From: a virus
Length of the DNA: 64,000 bases
Strand: one strand, 5' to 3'
Virus record (IMG/VR): IMGVR_UViG_3300023223_000669
Span: 62,001-126,000 of that record
A program made the translations under genes and the position numbers. The notes below the pieces were generated by a model. The model was not told where the DNA came from, ran no database searches, and saw only the letters and a program-made list of their open reading frames with translations. Each line of letters opens with the position of its first letter. Positions within the stretch are counted from its first letter, which is position 1. Shown here in pieces: positions 22,792-31,816 of the stretch.

Positions 22792-23979
22792 ATGTCTGTC
22801 CAAGAGAACATCAATAGGTTATTGTGGGATAGGAGACTCGTGCTATTTCCACAAGAACTGGAAGTACCCGATGGTCTAGAGTATGTCGTGCTCAAAGACC
22901 TCTCTCTGGACGACCGTAACTACTATCTCTTCATTCGCGATCTAGAAGAAGCCAAGGCCCGCAAGGAGGGCGTCCCTACAGAGGGCGAACTCATGGAGAA
23001 AGCTCGTGCGGCGGGCTATTGGACTAAGGACGATGATGACATTCAGGAGAGGGCAGACGAGCATATCGCGTTCCTGGAGGCCGAGTTTGTTGCGAGAGCC
23101 AAATTCAAGTCGCGGCAAAATATCATTAAGCTCCAGTTAGAGGACGCTCATGCGAAGAAGGAATATGTTATTCGCAAGCGGAATGAGCTACGTCAGCGGA
23201 GTGCCGAGTACCTCGCCCACGAAATCGCGAGCTTCATGATGCTGAGGCGAGTCGCCCTCAGACCAAACAGCGAATTGCTTCTACCGGATGATTATACATA
23301 TCTGCATTTCAAGGAAGAATACATAGTATTTATGTTTTTCTTGATTCAAGAGATGATGTCAGAGGGGGCACTAGATATCGTTGATATCAGAGAGATGGCT
23401 CGTTCTACAGAGTGGCGTTTAACGTGGTCTCTCAGTCGGGAGAATCTTCCCGCCTTGTTTAATAGAACTATCGGTGATCTTAATATCAATCATAAGATGC
23501 TGATCTATTGGAGCAGAGTATATGACTCTGCTTTTGAAAGCACAGAAACCCCGGATGATGAAGTGATCAATGATGATATGAGATTTGATGAATGGTTAGC
23601 CAATCGTGACCTCGGAAGACGAGAAGACCATTCTGATTCCAAAACAGCACAGTGTCAGGAACATGGCCAGGTGCTTGACGGTGAGTATGTTGAGAAATGT
23701 GTTTGTGGTGCTAAGGCGTATAACCATGGGAAGGGACTTGGCGAACGTCGGATACATGCTGATCATTGTTTGTATGGCACGTTCCAGAGATACACACAAC
23801 AAGAGAAGGAAGCTACGGCCCGTAGAGTCTATGGTCGTAACTCAAAGAATATCCGCAAACTGATTGATACTGAGCAGCAACGCGTGTTACAGAAAGGCGA
23901 GATTGAAGAACAACATCTTCGCGGCAAGAAAACACGAGCCATGCTTGGTATGCCAACTAAGGTAATTAAAATCAAATGA
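22792..23979 (+). CDS. Tail-assembly protein, 395 aa, chaperone-like
   Basis: The 395-residue protein is mainly helical and charged. It shares a G-Y-W-T-K-D-D-D signature and a following long helix with the protein at 24990 (G-M-W-T-E-D-D-D). Both lie between the tube gene and the tape measure, where tail-assembly chaperones are expected. Residues around 290-330 carry a Cys/His cluster (C-x2-H, C-x-C, H-x3-H-C) that may bind zinc. ATG 22792 is chosen over TTG 22753, which lies inside the leader hairpin. No ribosome-binding site precedes it, as the T-run of the terminator takes that place. No slippery frameshift sequence was found. Confidence 0.6.
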   Translation: MSVQENINRLLWDRRLVLFPQELEVPDGLEYVVLKDLSLDDRNYYLFIRDLEEAKARKEGVPTEGELMEKARAAGYWTKDDDDIQERADEHIAFLEAEFVARAKFKSRQNIIKLQLEDAHAKKEYVIRKRNELRQRSAEYLAHEIASFMMLRRVALRPNSELLLPDDYTYLHFKEEYIVFMFFLIQEMMSEGALDIVDIREMARSTEWRLTWSLSRENLPALFNRTIGDLNINHKMLIYWSRVYDSAFESTETPDDEVINDDMRFDEWLANRDLGRREDHSDSKTAQCQEHGQVLDGEYVEKCVCGAKAYNHGKGLGERRIHADHCLYGTFQRYTQQEKEATARRVYGRNSKNIRKLIDTEQQRVLQKGEIEEQHLRGKKTRAMLGMPTKVIKIK

Positions 23980-24527
23980 AGCACCCCTCAAGAGACCAGC
24001 TTATCAAGAGCATGGATCGTAGAGTGAAACATCTCATGATCCGTGTGCTGGAAAAATTCGAAGACAGATTCCCGGATCTAGATGAAACCCGGGAAGGACA
24101 GATTTTCAAGGGCGACCTCCGTAATGCATTCAACGATGTCATTCGTGCTCAACGTGATGAGATCCGAGACTACGAGGTTGACTATAGACCATTGAAACTG
24201 ACAGACGACAATATTCTCGCCATGACACAGACGTTCATGAGTGCTGTACAGAAGGTAGAATTTAGTTTTACTGATAATGGTCAACCATATATCATGTTTT
24301 ATGCTGATGAAAGTAACATTAAGGTTCTGGACGCCTTACGTGCTGAGCTTGAAGCTGGTGTGGTAACGCGTAGCGATAACGATGCCGTTTTCTCTATTGT
24401 TGGAGTCAAAGCTTGTATCGATAGTGTACTACCCTGTATGGACAAATACAGACTCCACGCTAAAGTTCATGCGGAGTATGTAGTTTGGCGTCAGGAAGTA
24501 GTACGTATGTATTTTCATGAACAATAA
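23976..24527 (+). CDS. Hypothetical tail-assembly-region protein, 183 aa
   Basis: This 183-residue unrecognised protein has a basic helical N-terminus (KHPSRDQLIKSMDRRVKHLM) and then a compact alpha/beta region with a KVEFSFTDNGQPYIMFYADES strand pair. It overlaps the preceding gene by 4 nt (ATGA) and the following HNH gene by 11 nt. Its position between the two chaperone-like proteins suggests a part in tail assembly, but no family is visible. Confidence 0.5.
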   Translation: MKHPSRDQLIKSMDRRVKHLMIRVLEKFEDRFPDLDETREGQIFKGDLRNAFNDVIRAQRDEIRDYEVDYRPLKLTDDNILAMTQTFMSAVQKVEFSFTDNGQPYIMFYADESNIKVLDALRAELEAGVVTRSDNDAVFSIVGVKACIDSVLPCMDKYRLHAKVHAEYVVWRQEVVRMYFHEQ

Positions 24528-24987
24528 AATTAAACAGCGATTTTGGGCGAAAGTTGATAAGGCGTCCAGCACCGATGGCTGTTGGTGTTGGATTGGTTCT
24601 AAGACCGTTCAGGGATATGGTCAGATGAGGATTTGTGGTAAGCAGATTTATGCTCATCGTCTCATTTTTGATATACTTGGTCTGTCCTTAGATCCTGAAC
24701 TTTGTGTACTACATAAGTGTGACAATCGTTCTTGTGTGAATCCTGAGCATCTCTTTCAGGGTACACGTTCTGATAATGCACGCGATATGAAACTTAAAGG
24801 CCGGGCTCGTGGAGCTGATGGTTCTAAAAACTATAACGCGAAGCTATCAGAAGCGAACGTCATTACCATTAGAGTTTTATTGGAGCAAGGAATGACACAT
24901 CAAGCGATTGCTGATCGCTTCGATGTTAGTCGTACGACAGTGACAAATATCAGTAATAACCGCATTTGGCGGTGTGTGAGGAGCTAG
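24517..24987 (+). CDS. HNH_3-type homing endonuclease with HTH
   Basis: The 156-residue protein starts with the FWAKVDK and CWCWIGSK pattern. It then has YAHRLIFDILG, the VLHKCDNRSCVNPEHLFQGT core where LHKCDN and CVNPEHL hold the catalytic His and the N-x-x-H, and a T-R-S-D-N link. The C-terminus is a Mga/NUMOD-like HTH (IRVLLEQGMTHQAIADRFDVSR). This is the typical build of phage HNH_3 homing endonucleases. It is located in the tail-assembly gene block, with its start inside the previous gene. Confidence 0.9.
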   Translation: MNNKIKQRFWAKVDKASSTDGCWCWIGSKTVQGYGQMRICGKQIYAHRLIFDILGLSLDPELCVLHKCDNRSCVNPEHLFQGTRSDNARDMKLKGRARGADGSKNYNAKLSEANVITIRVLLEQGMTHQAIADRFDVSRTTVTNISNNRIWRCVRS

Positions 24988-24989
24988 GT

Positions 24990-25769
24990 ATGGTAGAACG
25001 AGAATTCAAGGCAATCGATCGACACGGAAATCCGGTCGATTTCGAGCTAAAACGGCCCGAAGTGAACGAGGAGCATGAAGGCGAACGTCAGTATCGGATC
25101 GCTTACAGTAAGGCCCTTGTGGAAGGTGTTTTCCCTAGGGAAAAACTCAGGGAAATCATGCGAGAACACGGGATGTGGACTGAGGACGATGACTCTGAAC
25201 TTAAGAAAACTGTAGGGAAAATCGCACTATCTCAGATCGATCTCAAGAACGCAGAGGCCGCAGGGGACGACAAGGGATGCATGAAGGCCGCCACGACTAT
25301 TTCTGAGGCACGTCTTCGCATGTGGGAGCTGTTCTTAGTGCAGCAGAGTGTCTATATGAACTCTGCCGAGGGTGTAGCTGAGATGGTCAAGACAGAAGCC
25401 ATCATGGCTTCTTGCACCCTTTTAAAAGTTACTGGTCAACGCTATTGGGAGAACTATAGTGACTATGTGCGTGAGCGTGACTTAAATACTAAGTCTACAG
25501 TGTACGCTCATGTTATTGAAAAACAAGCGAAGATCCTAGATGACGCCCGCAAGGGTTTGATGTCTGATTATCCAGAGTATCAGTATCTCAAGACTACTGA
25601 GGATCGTATGTTAGATCGTGAACTACAGGAGGAGGTTGCGAAGGAACTATATGGTCGTGCCGAAGCGGCGATTGAAGCTGATAAGGCAAAGAAGCCCGTG
25701 AGAAAGAAGCGTAAGAAGGTGGGGAAGAAACGTGGTAATAGGGTGGAAACTAATACTAAAAAGTCCTAG
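24990..25769 (+). CDS. Tail-assembly chaperone-like protein, 259 aa
   Basis: The 259-residue protein starts at ATG 24990, with GAGGAG 8 nt upstream. The first part (about 1-120) has a small beta lead and then helices containing the G-M-W-T-E-D-D-D signature shared with the protein at 22792, which suggests the two are related tail-assembly factors. The C-terminal 40 residues are very basic (a Lys/Arg run), perhaps a binding tail. Position two genes before the tape measure fits a tape-measure chaperone. No -1 frameshift product was apparent. Confidence 0.55.
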   Translation: MVEREFKAIDRHGNPVDFELKRPEVNEEHEGERQYRIAYSKALVEGVFPREKLREIMREHGMWTEDDDSELKKTVGKIALSQIDLKNAEAAGDDKGCMKAATTISEARLRMWELFLVQQSVYMNSAEGVAEMVKTEAIMASCTLLKVTGQRYWENYSDYVRERDLNTKSTVYAHVIEKQAKILDDARKGLMSDYPEYQYLKTTEDRMLDRELQEEVAKELYGRAEAAIEADKAKKPVRKKRKKVGKKRGNRVETNTKKS

Positions 25770-26382
25770 AAAGGGCATTACAGGTAGACTGAATCGAGCG
25801 GTTAACTTTGTTTTAGTCGATCTTGATAAATGGATTAAGACAACATTCGTCAAGGCTCTTGTACATGGGGGCCTTGGTATTGAGGGTATCAGGGAGACTC
25901 CTTTCTACAAGTTTATCTCCAGTCCGGAGGGCCTAAGCCAGCTTGGCATTGAGCCTACGGAGCCGCCCAAGCTTTTGAAGGCGTACGAGCGTACTATTAA
26001 AGTATCTCGTAAAGGTCGTCAACTTATATTAAGATTCGGTGACGTAGCTTTGTTGAAGTTGGCAACTCCGCATCCGGCAAGGGGTACGGGCAACCTACAG
26101 GTTCAATCGTGGTTAGAGTGGATTGTTGACGACGTGAACGTTGGACGCGGTTTTGTTCCGCGTGAGCGTATACCTTCGGGGGCGGATAAAGCTATACGTC
26201 TTGGCCAACCTCTTGGTGGTTTGATGCTTCCTCGGGGAGCGTTGGGTAGTTCTGGCCTATGGCGATTTCCAGTCCAATTACAAGATTATGAACGTGCATG
26301 GTTGAAAGGCAATGTAAAGAGTATTGAACAAGCACTTCTAGCGAAGATGGTCGAATTACTAGTGAAGAGAGCCAATGGCTAA
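25732..26382 (+). CDS. Hypothetical tail-region protein, 216 aa (GTG start)
   Basis: This 216-residue unrecognised protein lies directly before the tape measure. The frame opens at GTG 25732, overlapping the previous gene by 38 nt and the tape measure by 8 nt. The N-terminus is basic and aromatic (GWKLILKSPRKG), followed by an alpha/beta region with RKGRQLILRFGDVALLKL and a WLEWIVDDVNVGRGFVP segment. A minor tail or tail-completion protein is possible from position only. Confidence 0.5.
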   Translation: MVIGWKLILKSPRKGITGRLNRAVNFVLVDLDKWIKTTFVKALVHGGLGIEGIRETPFYKFISSPEGLSQLGIEPTEPPKLLKAYERTIKVSRKGRQLILRFGDVALLKLATPHPARGTGNLQVQSWLEWIVDDVNVGRGFVPRERIPSGADKAIRLGQPLGGLMLPRGALGSSGLWRFPVQLQDYERAWLKGNVKSIEQALLAKMVELLVKRANG

Positions 26383-29300
26383 GATCCAACTAGAAGCTAT
26401 TCTAAAGCTGGTTGACGTACAGATCAATCCTGCTGTGTTCCGCAAAATCAGCCAGGCTGTTGCGGGCATGCCTGCTTCATTGGGTAAGACCAACGTGCAG
26501 CTTAGGAAAGCTAGCACGAGTACTAAGGCTCTAAATCGTAACCTTCAGAAAACAAAGCAAACACTTTCGAATAACGAACGTGCGGCCCGTCTGTTCTTGC
26601 AGCGTATGGCCCAGTTTGCAATTCTGCTTCCAACGTTCGCCACTCTTAACCGTGCCATTCAGGGTAGTGTTAAATTCCTGTTTGAGTTCGATAGTGCTCT
26701 GCGAGATATTATCCGAATTGATATCTCTGGTTTGTCAGACCGCATGGAAGAGGTTGGTGATGCAGCCCTACGAACTGCGGTTAATTTTGGAGTAACCGCT
26801 ACTGAAGTTCTAGGCGTTACTCGTATTTTCAAGCAAGCTGGCTTTACGATTGAAGAATCTCAGGCCAAGGCTGAAGCGGCTATTTTAGCGACTCAAATTT
26901 CGACGCTTTCGTCTGCCCAAGCGGTTGAGGTTTTCATTGCGGCCGCCAAGCAGTTCGGTGCTGAAGGCGAGAATGCGGTTGAAGTGCTGGATCGTCTAGC
27001 GAGGGTTGAAGACCTTGCTGCCGTCAATGCCTCTGATGTGGCCGACGCCTTTAGAACCGGTGGTAACGCTCTTGCTGAATTCTCTGGTAGTATTGATGAT
27101 TCGATTGGTCTGATCGCCGCCTTGAGAGAGCAAAGTCGTAAGTCTGGTAGAGAAATTGGTACGTTCTTCAAGACTATTCAAACGCGTGTGTTTGCCGTTG
27201 GTGAAGCTCGTTCTGCTGTTGAAGCTCTTGGTATTCAAATTGAAAATCTTAATGGTACATTGCGTCCAACCTTGGATGTCTTCAATGATTTGAAGAAACG
27301 ATTTGATGGTTTGACTCAAGCACAGCGGACTAACGCCGCTAAAGGGATTGCTGGTATCCGTCAGTTTGAATCTCTCTTGGCCGTTTTGAATTCGCTTGAT
27401 AGGGCAAATGAACTGGCTGCGGCATCGTCTAAGGCCGCTGGTACCGCCGAAGAGAAGCGTTTGATTACGGACGCTAAACTTGAGCGTCAGCTTGGTAAGT
27501 TGATTGCCCAAGGTCAGGCTCTTGCGGAAGCCCTTGGTGATGCTGGTTTGGAAGATAGTCTTGCTGGCGTTTTGAAAATTGCTACGGGTCTCCTCTTTAT
27601 ATTCACGAGGCTGGTAGATGTTATTGGTGATATTGGCGGTAGCCTTGTTCCCCTATTGGCTCTTGGCGGTATCACGCTTGGTCGTAGTGTCTTTGGTTTG
27701 GCTGCGGCCGGTGCGGGCAAATTGGGAGGTAAAGTTGGTGGAACCGCTGGTACTACGCCGGTAGGTGGCGGTGCTCAACCTGGCCGGGTGGATCCGTTCA
27801 CCGGGGTACTCGCACGATCAATCACTAAAACTGCAAGCAAGGTAGAGAGTTTTGGCAAAACGATGACCCGTGTCAAGGATATTACAATAGCGGGTGCGAA
27901 AGCGACACAAGCACAAGTTACGAAGACGATTGCGGCCGGTCGAATTCAAGGCACGGGGTTTGTTGCTGCTATCGCTGCACGACGACAAAATACTAATGCG
28001 GTCAGAGAGAACATTGCTGCGTTAAAGGCTTCTAATGCGGCTCGCCTTGCAGAGAGGAAAGGCAAAGGTTTATTTGGCGGCGGTGTTGGTGGTACTGTTG
28101 CTTTGACCCTGCTTGGTACCGCCCTCCCGGCAGCCCTTACTGGTGTTGTCGCACAATTGCGTAAGGTTGATGGCCTTCTTGCTCAGACCAGTGCTAGTAT
28201 TCTTGATGTCAGTAAGAATGGTCTTGGACTTGCTGCTCAATTTGCCATTCTTGGCGGTAAAGCTTCTGCTGTTGCTGGAGCGTTTGGTATTGTACAATCG
28301 GCTGCGATAATTCTTATTGATTCTTTCAAGGATGAGGCGGCGGCCCGCGATGAACTGCGTGAGGGTATTAAAAATCAAAATAAAGAGATAGAGGCTCGTG
28401 CTAAGTTAGCTTCTAAAACTGATGTAGGCGAAGATTTTACAGCAAATCTTTTTGATGTTATTGCCCGTGGTGTTCGTGGTCGTGAAACTGGAGCTGAGAT
28501 GGTTGCTGGCCAGCAACAAATTTTTGCAGAACTTGGTAGGCAGATTGGAGCGACGGGAGAGCAAGCTGCTAAGATTTTCTTGGAGAAAGCAACTGCCGAA
28601 ATTAGTAAAGCAGATTTGAGTCCTGAGAAGTTGGGATTTGGTGGTCTTGTTAAACTTGCTGTTGAACTTCAAAGCGGCAATTTCTCTGGTCTTGCTGACC
28701 AGACTGTATCATCTACTCGTGGTCTTAGCAAACTTGTTGGTGAACTTAAAAAAGGCGAAGCTGGTTTTGTTGCCAATGTCAGGGCTCAGAAAGATCTACT
28801 GAGGGCTCGTGCTGAAGAAAATGGCACGTTAATAGAAGCGGAACAACTTATTGCTCGGGTTGAGGCAGGTACTATTTCTGGTCTTGGAGCTTTCTCCGCT
28901 CTTAAATCGATTTTAGATGATACGACTCGTGCTACGAATGCCGCCACTGGGGCTTTTGAGATCGTTGAAATATCCTTTAAACAATTTGAAAAGGTACAAA
29001 AAATTCGTGGTTTTGCAGATAGTATTCGTACATTAGGATTCGAATTGGAGTTGGCTAAACTTGGTCCTGATGCATTGTCTGATTCTCTTGTTCGTCTGAC
29101 ACAAAAGTTCTTGTTGACTGAACGTGAATCTACAAACGCTATCGATCGTCTGACAGACGAGATGAATGTTCTATTCCAGAATTTAGGAAGTGAGTTTACA
29201 GTGGGCCTCAATCCCGCTGGCGTATCTGCGGCTGAATTCTTTCAAGTTATCAAGGATGGTGTTGCAGGTATTGACGTTGACAAAGTGAAGAAATTTGAAG

Positions 29301-31813
29301 ATCTTATTTTTAATCCGGATCCAACAGCATTTTCAAAACTTGAAAAAGCACAACAGGCAGGTGCTCTTAAGATTCTGAGAAATCTTAAAGCACGAATGCA
29401 GGAAGAACTTAAGATCACGGATGCAGGAAACGCACTTCAGAAAGAGCAGAGTTCTCAACGTAAAACTTTGCTGGAATCAGAAGCTAGGTCTGCTCAGGAT
29501 GCTTTTGCTGCTACTGCAATGTTCAATGCGGAATTGGTCAAGTTTGGTAATACTGTCAATACTCAGGTTTTGGCTGCCTTCCAAAATATTGGTTTGGCTG
29601 ACGTAGAGACCGTATTGGCTGGTGGTGAGTCTGAGCTTAGTGAGGCGGTGCAGAATTTGATCCGTAATGCGTTTGCTGATCCTGTGGCGAAAGCTCAGGT
29701 GGAACTACAAGCCGTGACAGCTAGTACCGAAGCTGAGTTACGTATTTTGGCTAGAGAGCTAGCTATGGTGGAAGAGAGCTTGGCAAGTGAAGCCGTTGCT
29801 GCCCAGAGAACTACTTTAGCGTCTCAGAAGCGTGCTATTGAATTGAAAATCGAAACGACTAAACAGGAAGGTGCGATTAGTGCCACCGATGCTAAGATTA
29901 AAGTTTTGGAGTCTGAACAAGAAGCAGCGGAAGACGCTATTGAAGCAGAAAAGAAACATGCTGATCTGCTAGAGAAATTAGCTGATGCCTCTCGTGCTTT
30001 TGCTCAAGAGCTTAAAGATGTCGAGCGTGCTTTCCAGGAGTTCTCTGAGGAAAAGATTGCTGATCTATTAGGCGACGAAACCGATGCTCGTAATGATCTC
30101 AAAGAAGCTCAACAAGGGGTTTTGGAATCAACGGCCGCCGTTGCTGATGCATATGACAATCTCATTAGAGCCCAACTAGAATTCAATGGTGCCATGGCTG
30201 AGGCTCAAATCAAGAGCAATCAGTTAGCACGCGATATTGCTATTCTGACAGGGGAAATCTTCACGTTTGATGGCCGACTTGCGTCTCTTGGTAATGCGTT
30301 TAGAGATGTGCTCAGTAAGTCGAACATCACGCTAGAGAAACGTATTGATCTGGAGCGTCAGCTTGCAGAGGAAACGCTATCCTTCTTGCAGCAGGCCAAG
30401 GAAGAGATCATTGGTGCTGGCTTGGGTATCTTTGGCCAGACAGGTGCAGAGAATCAAGCTCTTGGTCAGGGTATCGCTGGCCTACAGCTAGTAGCAGACA
30501 CATTGGGCGGATCGTTTGAAGCATTCTTGAACCTAACCCAAGGTGAACTATCTAGTGTCACAGAGAATCTACTAGCCCTTCCTGCTGAGTTCAGACAGCA
30601 GATTCTTGCTGCTCTGTCATTCTTGCCTAGTACAGTCAGTGTCGGTGGCTTCAGTCCTGAGCAATTGCGAGAGGCTATTGGCCAAGTTGGTGCTGGTGTG
30701 GCTCCTGAAGAGGGTCTACCGTCTATCGAAGAACTCAATAGTCAACAGGTTGAGCAACTGACTAAACTACAAGAGCTTGCGATTCAGGATGCTCAATTAC
30801 AGTTTGCTCAGGTACTTGCTGCCCAAGCACAACTGGCTGCGGCAGAAGAAGCAGCCGAAGCCGCAAAGCTACTAGAAGAACGTGCGACAGAAAATCTGGT
30901 GGCTGTGCGTGATGCTGTTCTTGAAGAGAAAGTCATTCTGGATCTTGCTAATCAACAGCGTGTTGAATTATTGAATGCGGTCATTGCGGCAGACGATAAG
31001 AACACGTTGCTTCAAATCGAAAGAGAGGCTCAATTGTTCGCAGAACAAAATGCTACATTCAGGGATATTGGTGATAACATTGTGCGTGGTATCGCTTCTG
31101 CCATCTCTGGGCGTCTTGCCGTTATCGAAGCTGCGGCCAATGTGAACAATGCATTTGCAGGACATATTCCTAATTTGTCTGGTGGCAGTTTGACGCCCAG
31201 AGAAGCCGCGTCTCTACTACGTGCTGGTGCTCGTGAAAAGCGAGCTATGCCTGGTGGAGCCGGTTTGGCCGTGGCCAACACCAGCGAAGCCATCATCCCG
31301 ATGCGGGCTGGGGGTTTCATGCCTAATTTCCAGGAGGGCACCAGTGAAATCTCTGCTGGCATCTCTGCTGTTAAGAATATCAATGAAACAGTGGTTGCTG
31401 CCATTGCTCGCTCTGTGACTGCGGCTTTGGCTGATCTACAAACCGGTGGTGCTGACACGGCAGAACTTTTGACAGAAGTTATAGCACAGCTCAGCTCTTT
31501 GAACAATACTAATGAGGACATCAAAGCCAGCAATGATACTGTAGCATCTAATACACAATCTGTGGATGCTGGTGGTACCGGTGGTGCAACAGGCGGTGCC
31601 CAAAGAGTGGAGATCACATTGCAGACCAACCAGAACAACCGTGTCAGTGTAACGGGCCTAGAGAACCTGAGAGCAGAACTAGAGGCGGCCGTGATGGAAA
31701 CAACAGCTCGCCAGGTGGATGATCAAGTATCTGCACTTTTCCAGCAGCTCGAAGACGTGGTACTCTCGCTTCAAGAGCGTGGCATGCTAACATCATTCGG
31801 TCAAACGAGGTAA
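26375..31813 (+). CDS. Tail tape measure protein
   Basis: The 1812-residue protein has the TP901-type tape-measure core at about residues 100-400, including FGVTATEVLGVTRIFKQAG and the LEALGI-like VEALGIQIENLNGTLRP segment with the I-x-I-R-Q-F-E-S turn. Hydrophobic patches at about 390-440 and 560-640 may be membrane-active. Long Ala/Glu-rich coiled coil follows to about 1560. Near the C-terminus two motifs, GHIPN (1596-1600) and GFMPNF (1647-1652), flank a TSEAIIPM segment. At about 0.15 nm per residue the length predicts a tail near 270 nm. It is by far the longest tail gene and follows the chaperone-like genes. Confidence 0.9.
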   Translation: MAKIQLEAILKLVDVQINPAVFRKISQAVAGMPASLGKTNVQLRKASTSTKALNRNLQKTKQTLSNNERAARLFLQRMAQFAILLPTFATLNRAIQGSVKFLFEFDSALRDIIRIDISGLSDRMEEVGDAALRTAVNFGVTATEVLGVTRIFKQAGFTIEESQAKAEAAILATQISTLSSAQAVEVFIAAAKQFGAEGENAVEVLDRLARVEDLAAVNASDVADAFRTGGNALAEFSGSIDDSIGLIAALREQSRKSGREIGTFFKTIQTRVFAVGEARSAVEALGIQIENLNGTLRPTLDVFNDLKKRFDGLTQAQRTNAAKGIAGIRQFESLLAVLNSLDRANELAAASSKAAGTAEEKRLITDAKLERQLGKLIAQGQALAEALGDAGLEDSLAGVLKIATGLLFIFTRLVDVIGDIGGSLVPLLALGGITLGRSVFGLAAAGAGKLGGKVGGTAGTTPVGGGAQPGRVDPFTGVLARSITKTASKVESFGKTMTRVKDITIAGAKATQAQVTKTIAAGRIQGTGFVAAIAARRQNTNAVRENIAALKASNAARLAERKGKGLFGGGVGGTVALTLLGTALPAALTGVVAQLRKVDGLLAQTSASILDVSKNGLGLAAQFAILGGKASAVAGAFGIVQSAAIILIDSFKDEAAARDELREGIKNQNKEIEARAKLASKTDVGEDFTANLFDVIARGVRGRETGAEMVAGQQQIFAELGRQIGATGEQAAKIFLEKATAEISKADLSPEKLGFGGLVKLAVELQSGNFSGLADQTVSSTRGLSKLVGELKKGEAGFVANVRAQKDLLRARAEENGTLIEAEQLIARVEAGTISGLGAFSALKSILDDTTRATNAATGAFEIVEISFKQFEKVQKIRGFADSIRTLGFELELAKLGPDALSDSLVRLTQKFLLTERESTNAIDRLTDEMNVLFQNLGSEFTVGLNPAGVSAAEFFQVIKDGVAGIDVDKVKKFEDLIFNPDPTAFSKLEKAQQAGALKILRNLKARMQEELKITDAGNALQKEQSSQRKTLLESEARSAQDAFAATAMFNAELVKFGNTVNTQVLAAFQNIGLADVETVLAGGESELSEAVQNLIRNAFADPVAKAQVELQAVTASTEAELRILARELAMVEESLASEAVAAQRTTLASQKRAIELKIETTKQEGAISATDAKIKVLESEQEAAEDAIEAEKKHADLLEKLADASRAFAQELKDVERAFQEFSEEKIADLLGDETDARNDLKEAQQGVLESTAAVADAYDNLIRAQLEFNGAMAEAQIKSNQLARDIAILTGEIFTFDGRLASLGNAFRDVLSKSNITLEKRIDLERQLAEETLSFLQQAKEEIIGAGLGIFGQTGAENQALGQGIAGLQLVADTLGGSFEAFLNLTQGELSSVTENLLALPAEFRQQILAALSFLPSTVSVGGFSPEQLREAIGQVGAGVAPEEGLPSIEELNSQQVEQLTKLQELAIQDAQLQFAQVLAAQAQLAAAEEAAEAAKLLEERATENLVAVRDAVLEEKVILDLANQQRVELLNAVIAADDKNTLLQIEREAQLFAEQNATFRDIGDNIVRGIASAISGRLAVIEAAANVNNAFAGHIPNLSGGSLTPREAASLLRAGAREKRAMPGGAGLAVANTSEAIIPMRAGGFMPNFQEGTSEISAGISAVKNINETVVAAIARSVTAALADLQTGGADTAELLTEVIAQLSSLNNTNEDIKASNDTVASNTQSVDAGGTGGATGGAQRVEITLQTNQNNRVSVTGLENLRAELEAAVMETTARQVDDQVSALFQQLEDVVLSLQERGMLTSFGQTR

Positions 31814-31816
31814 GCC

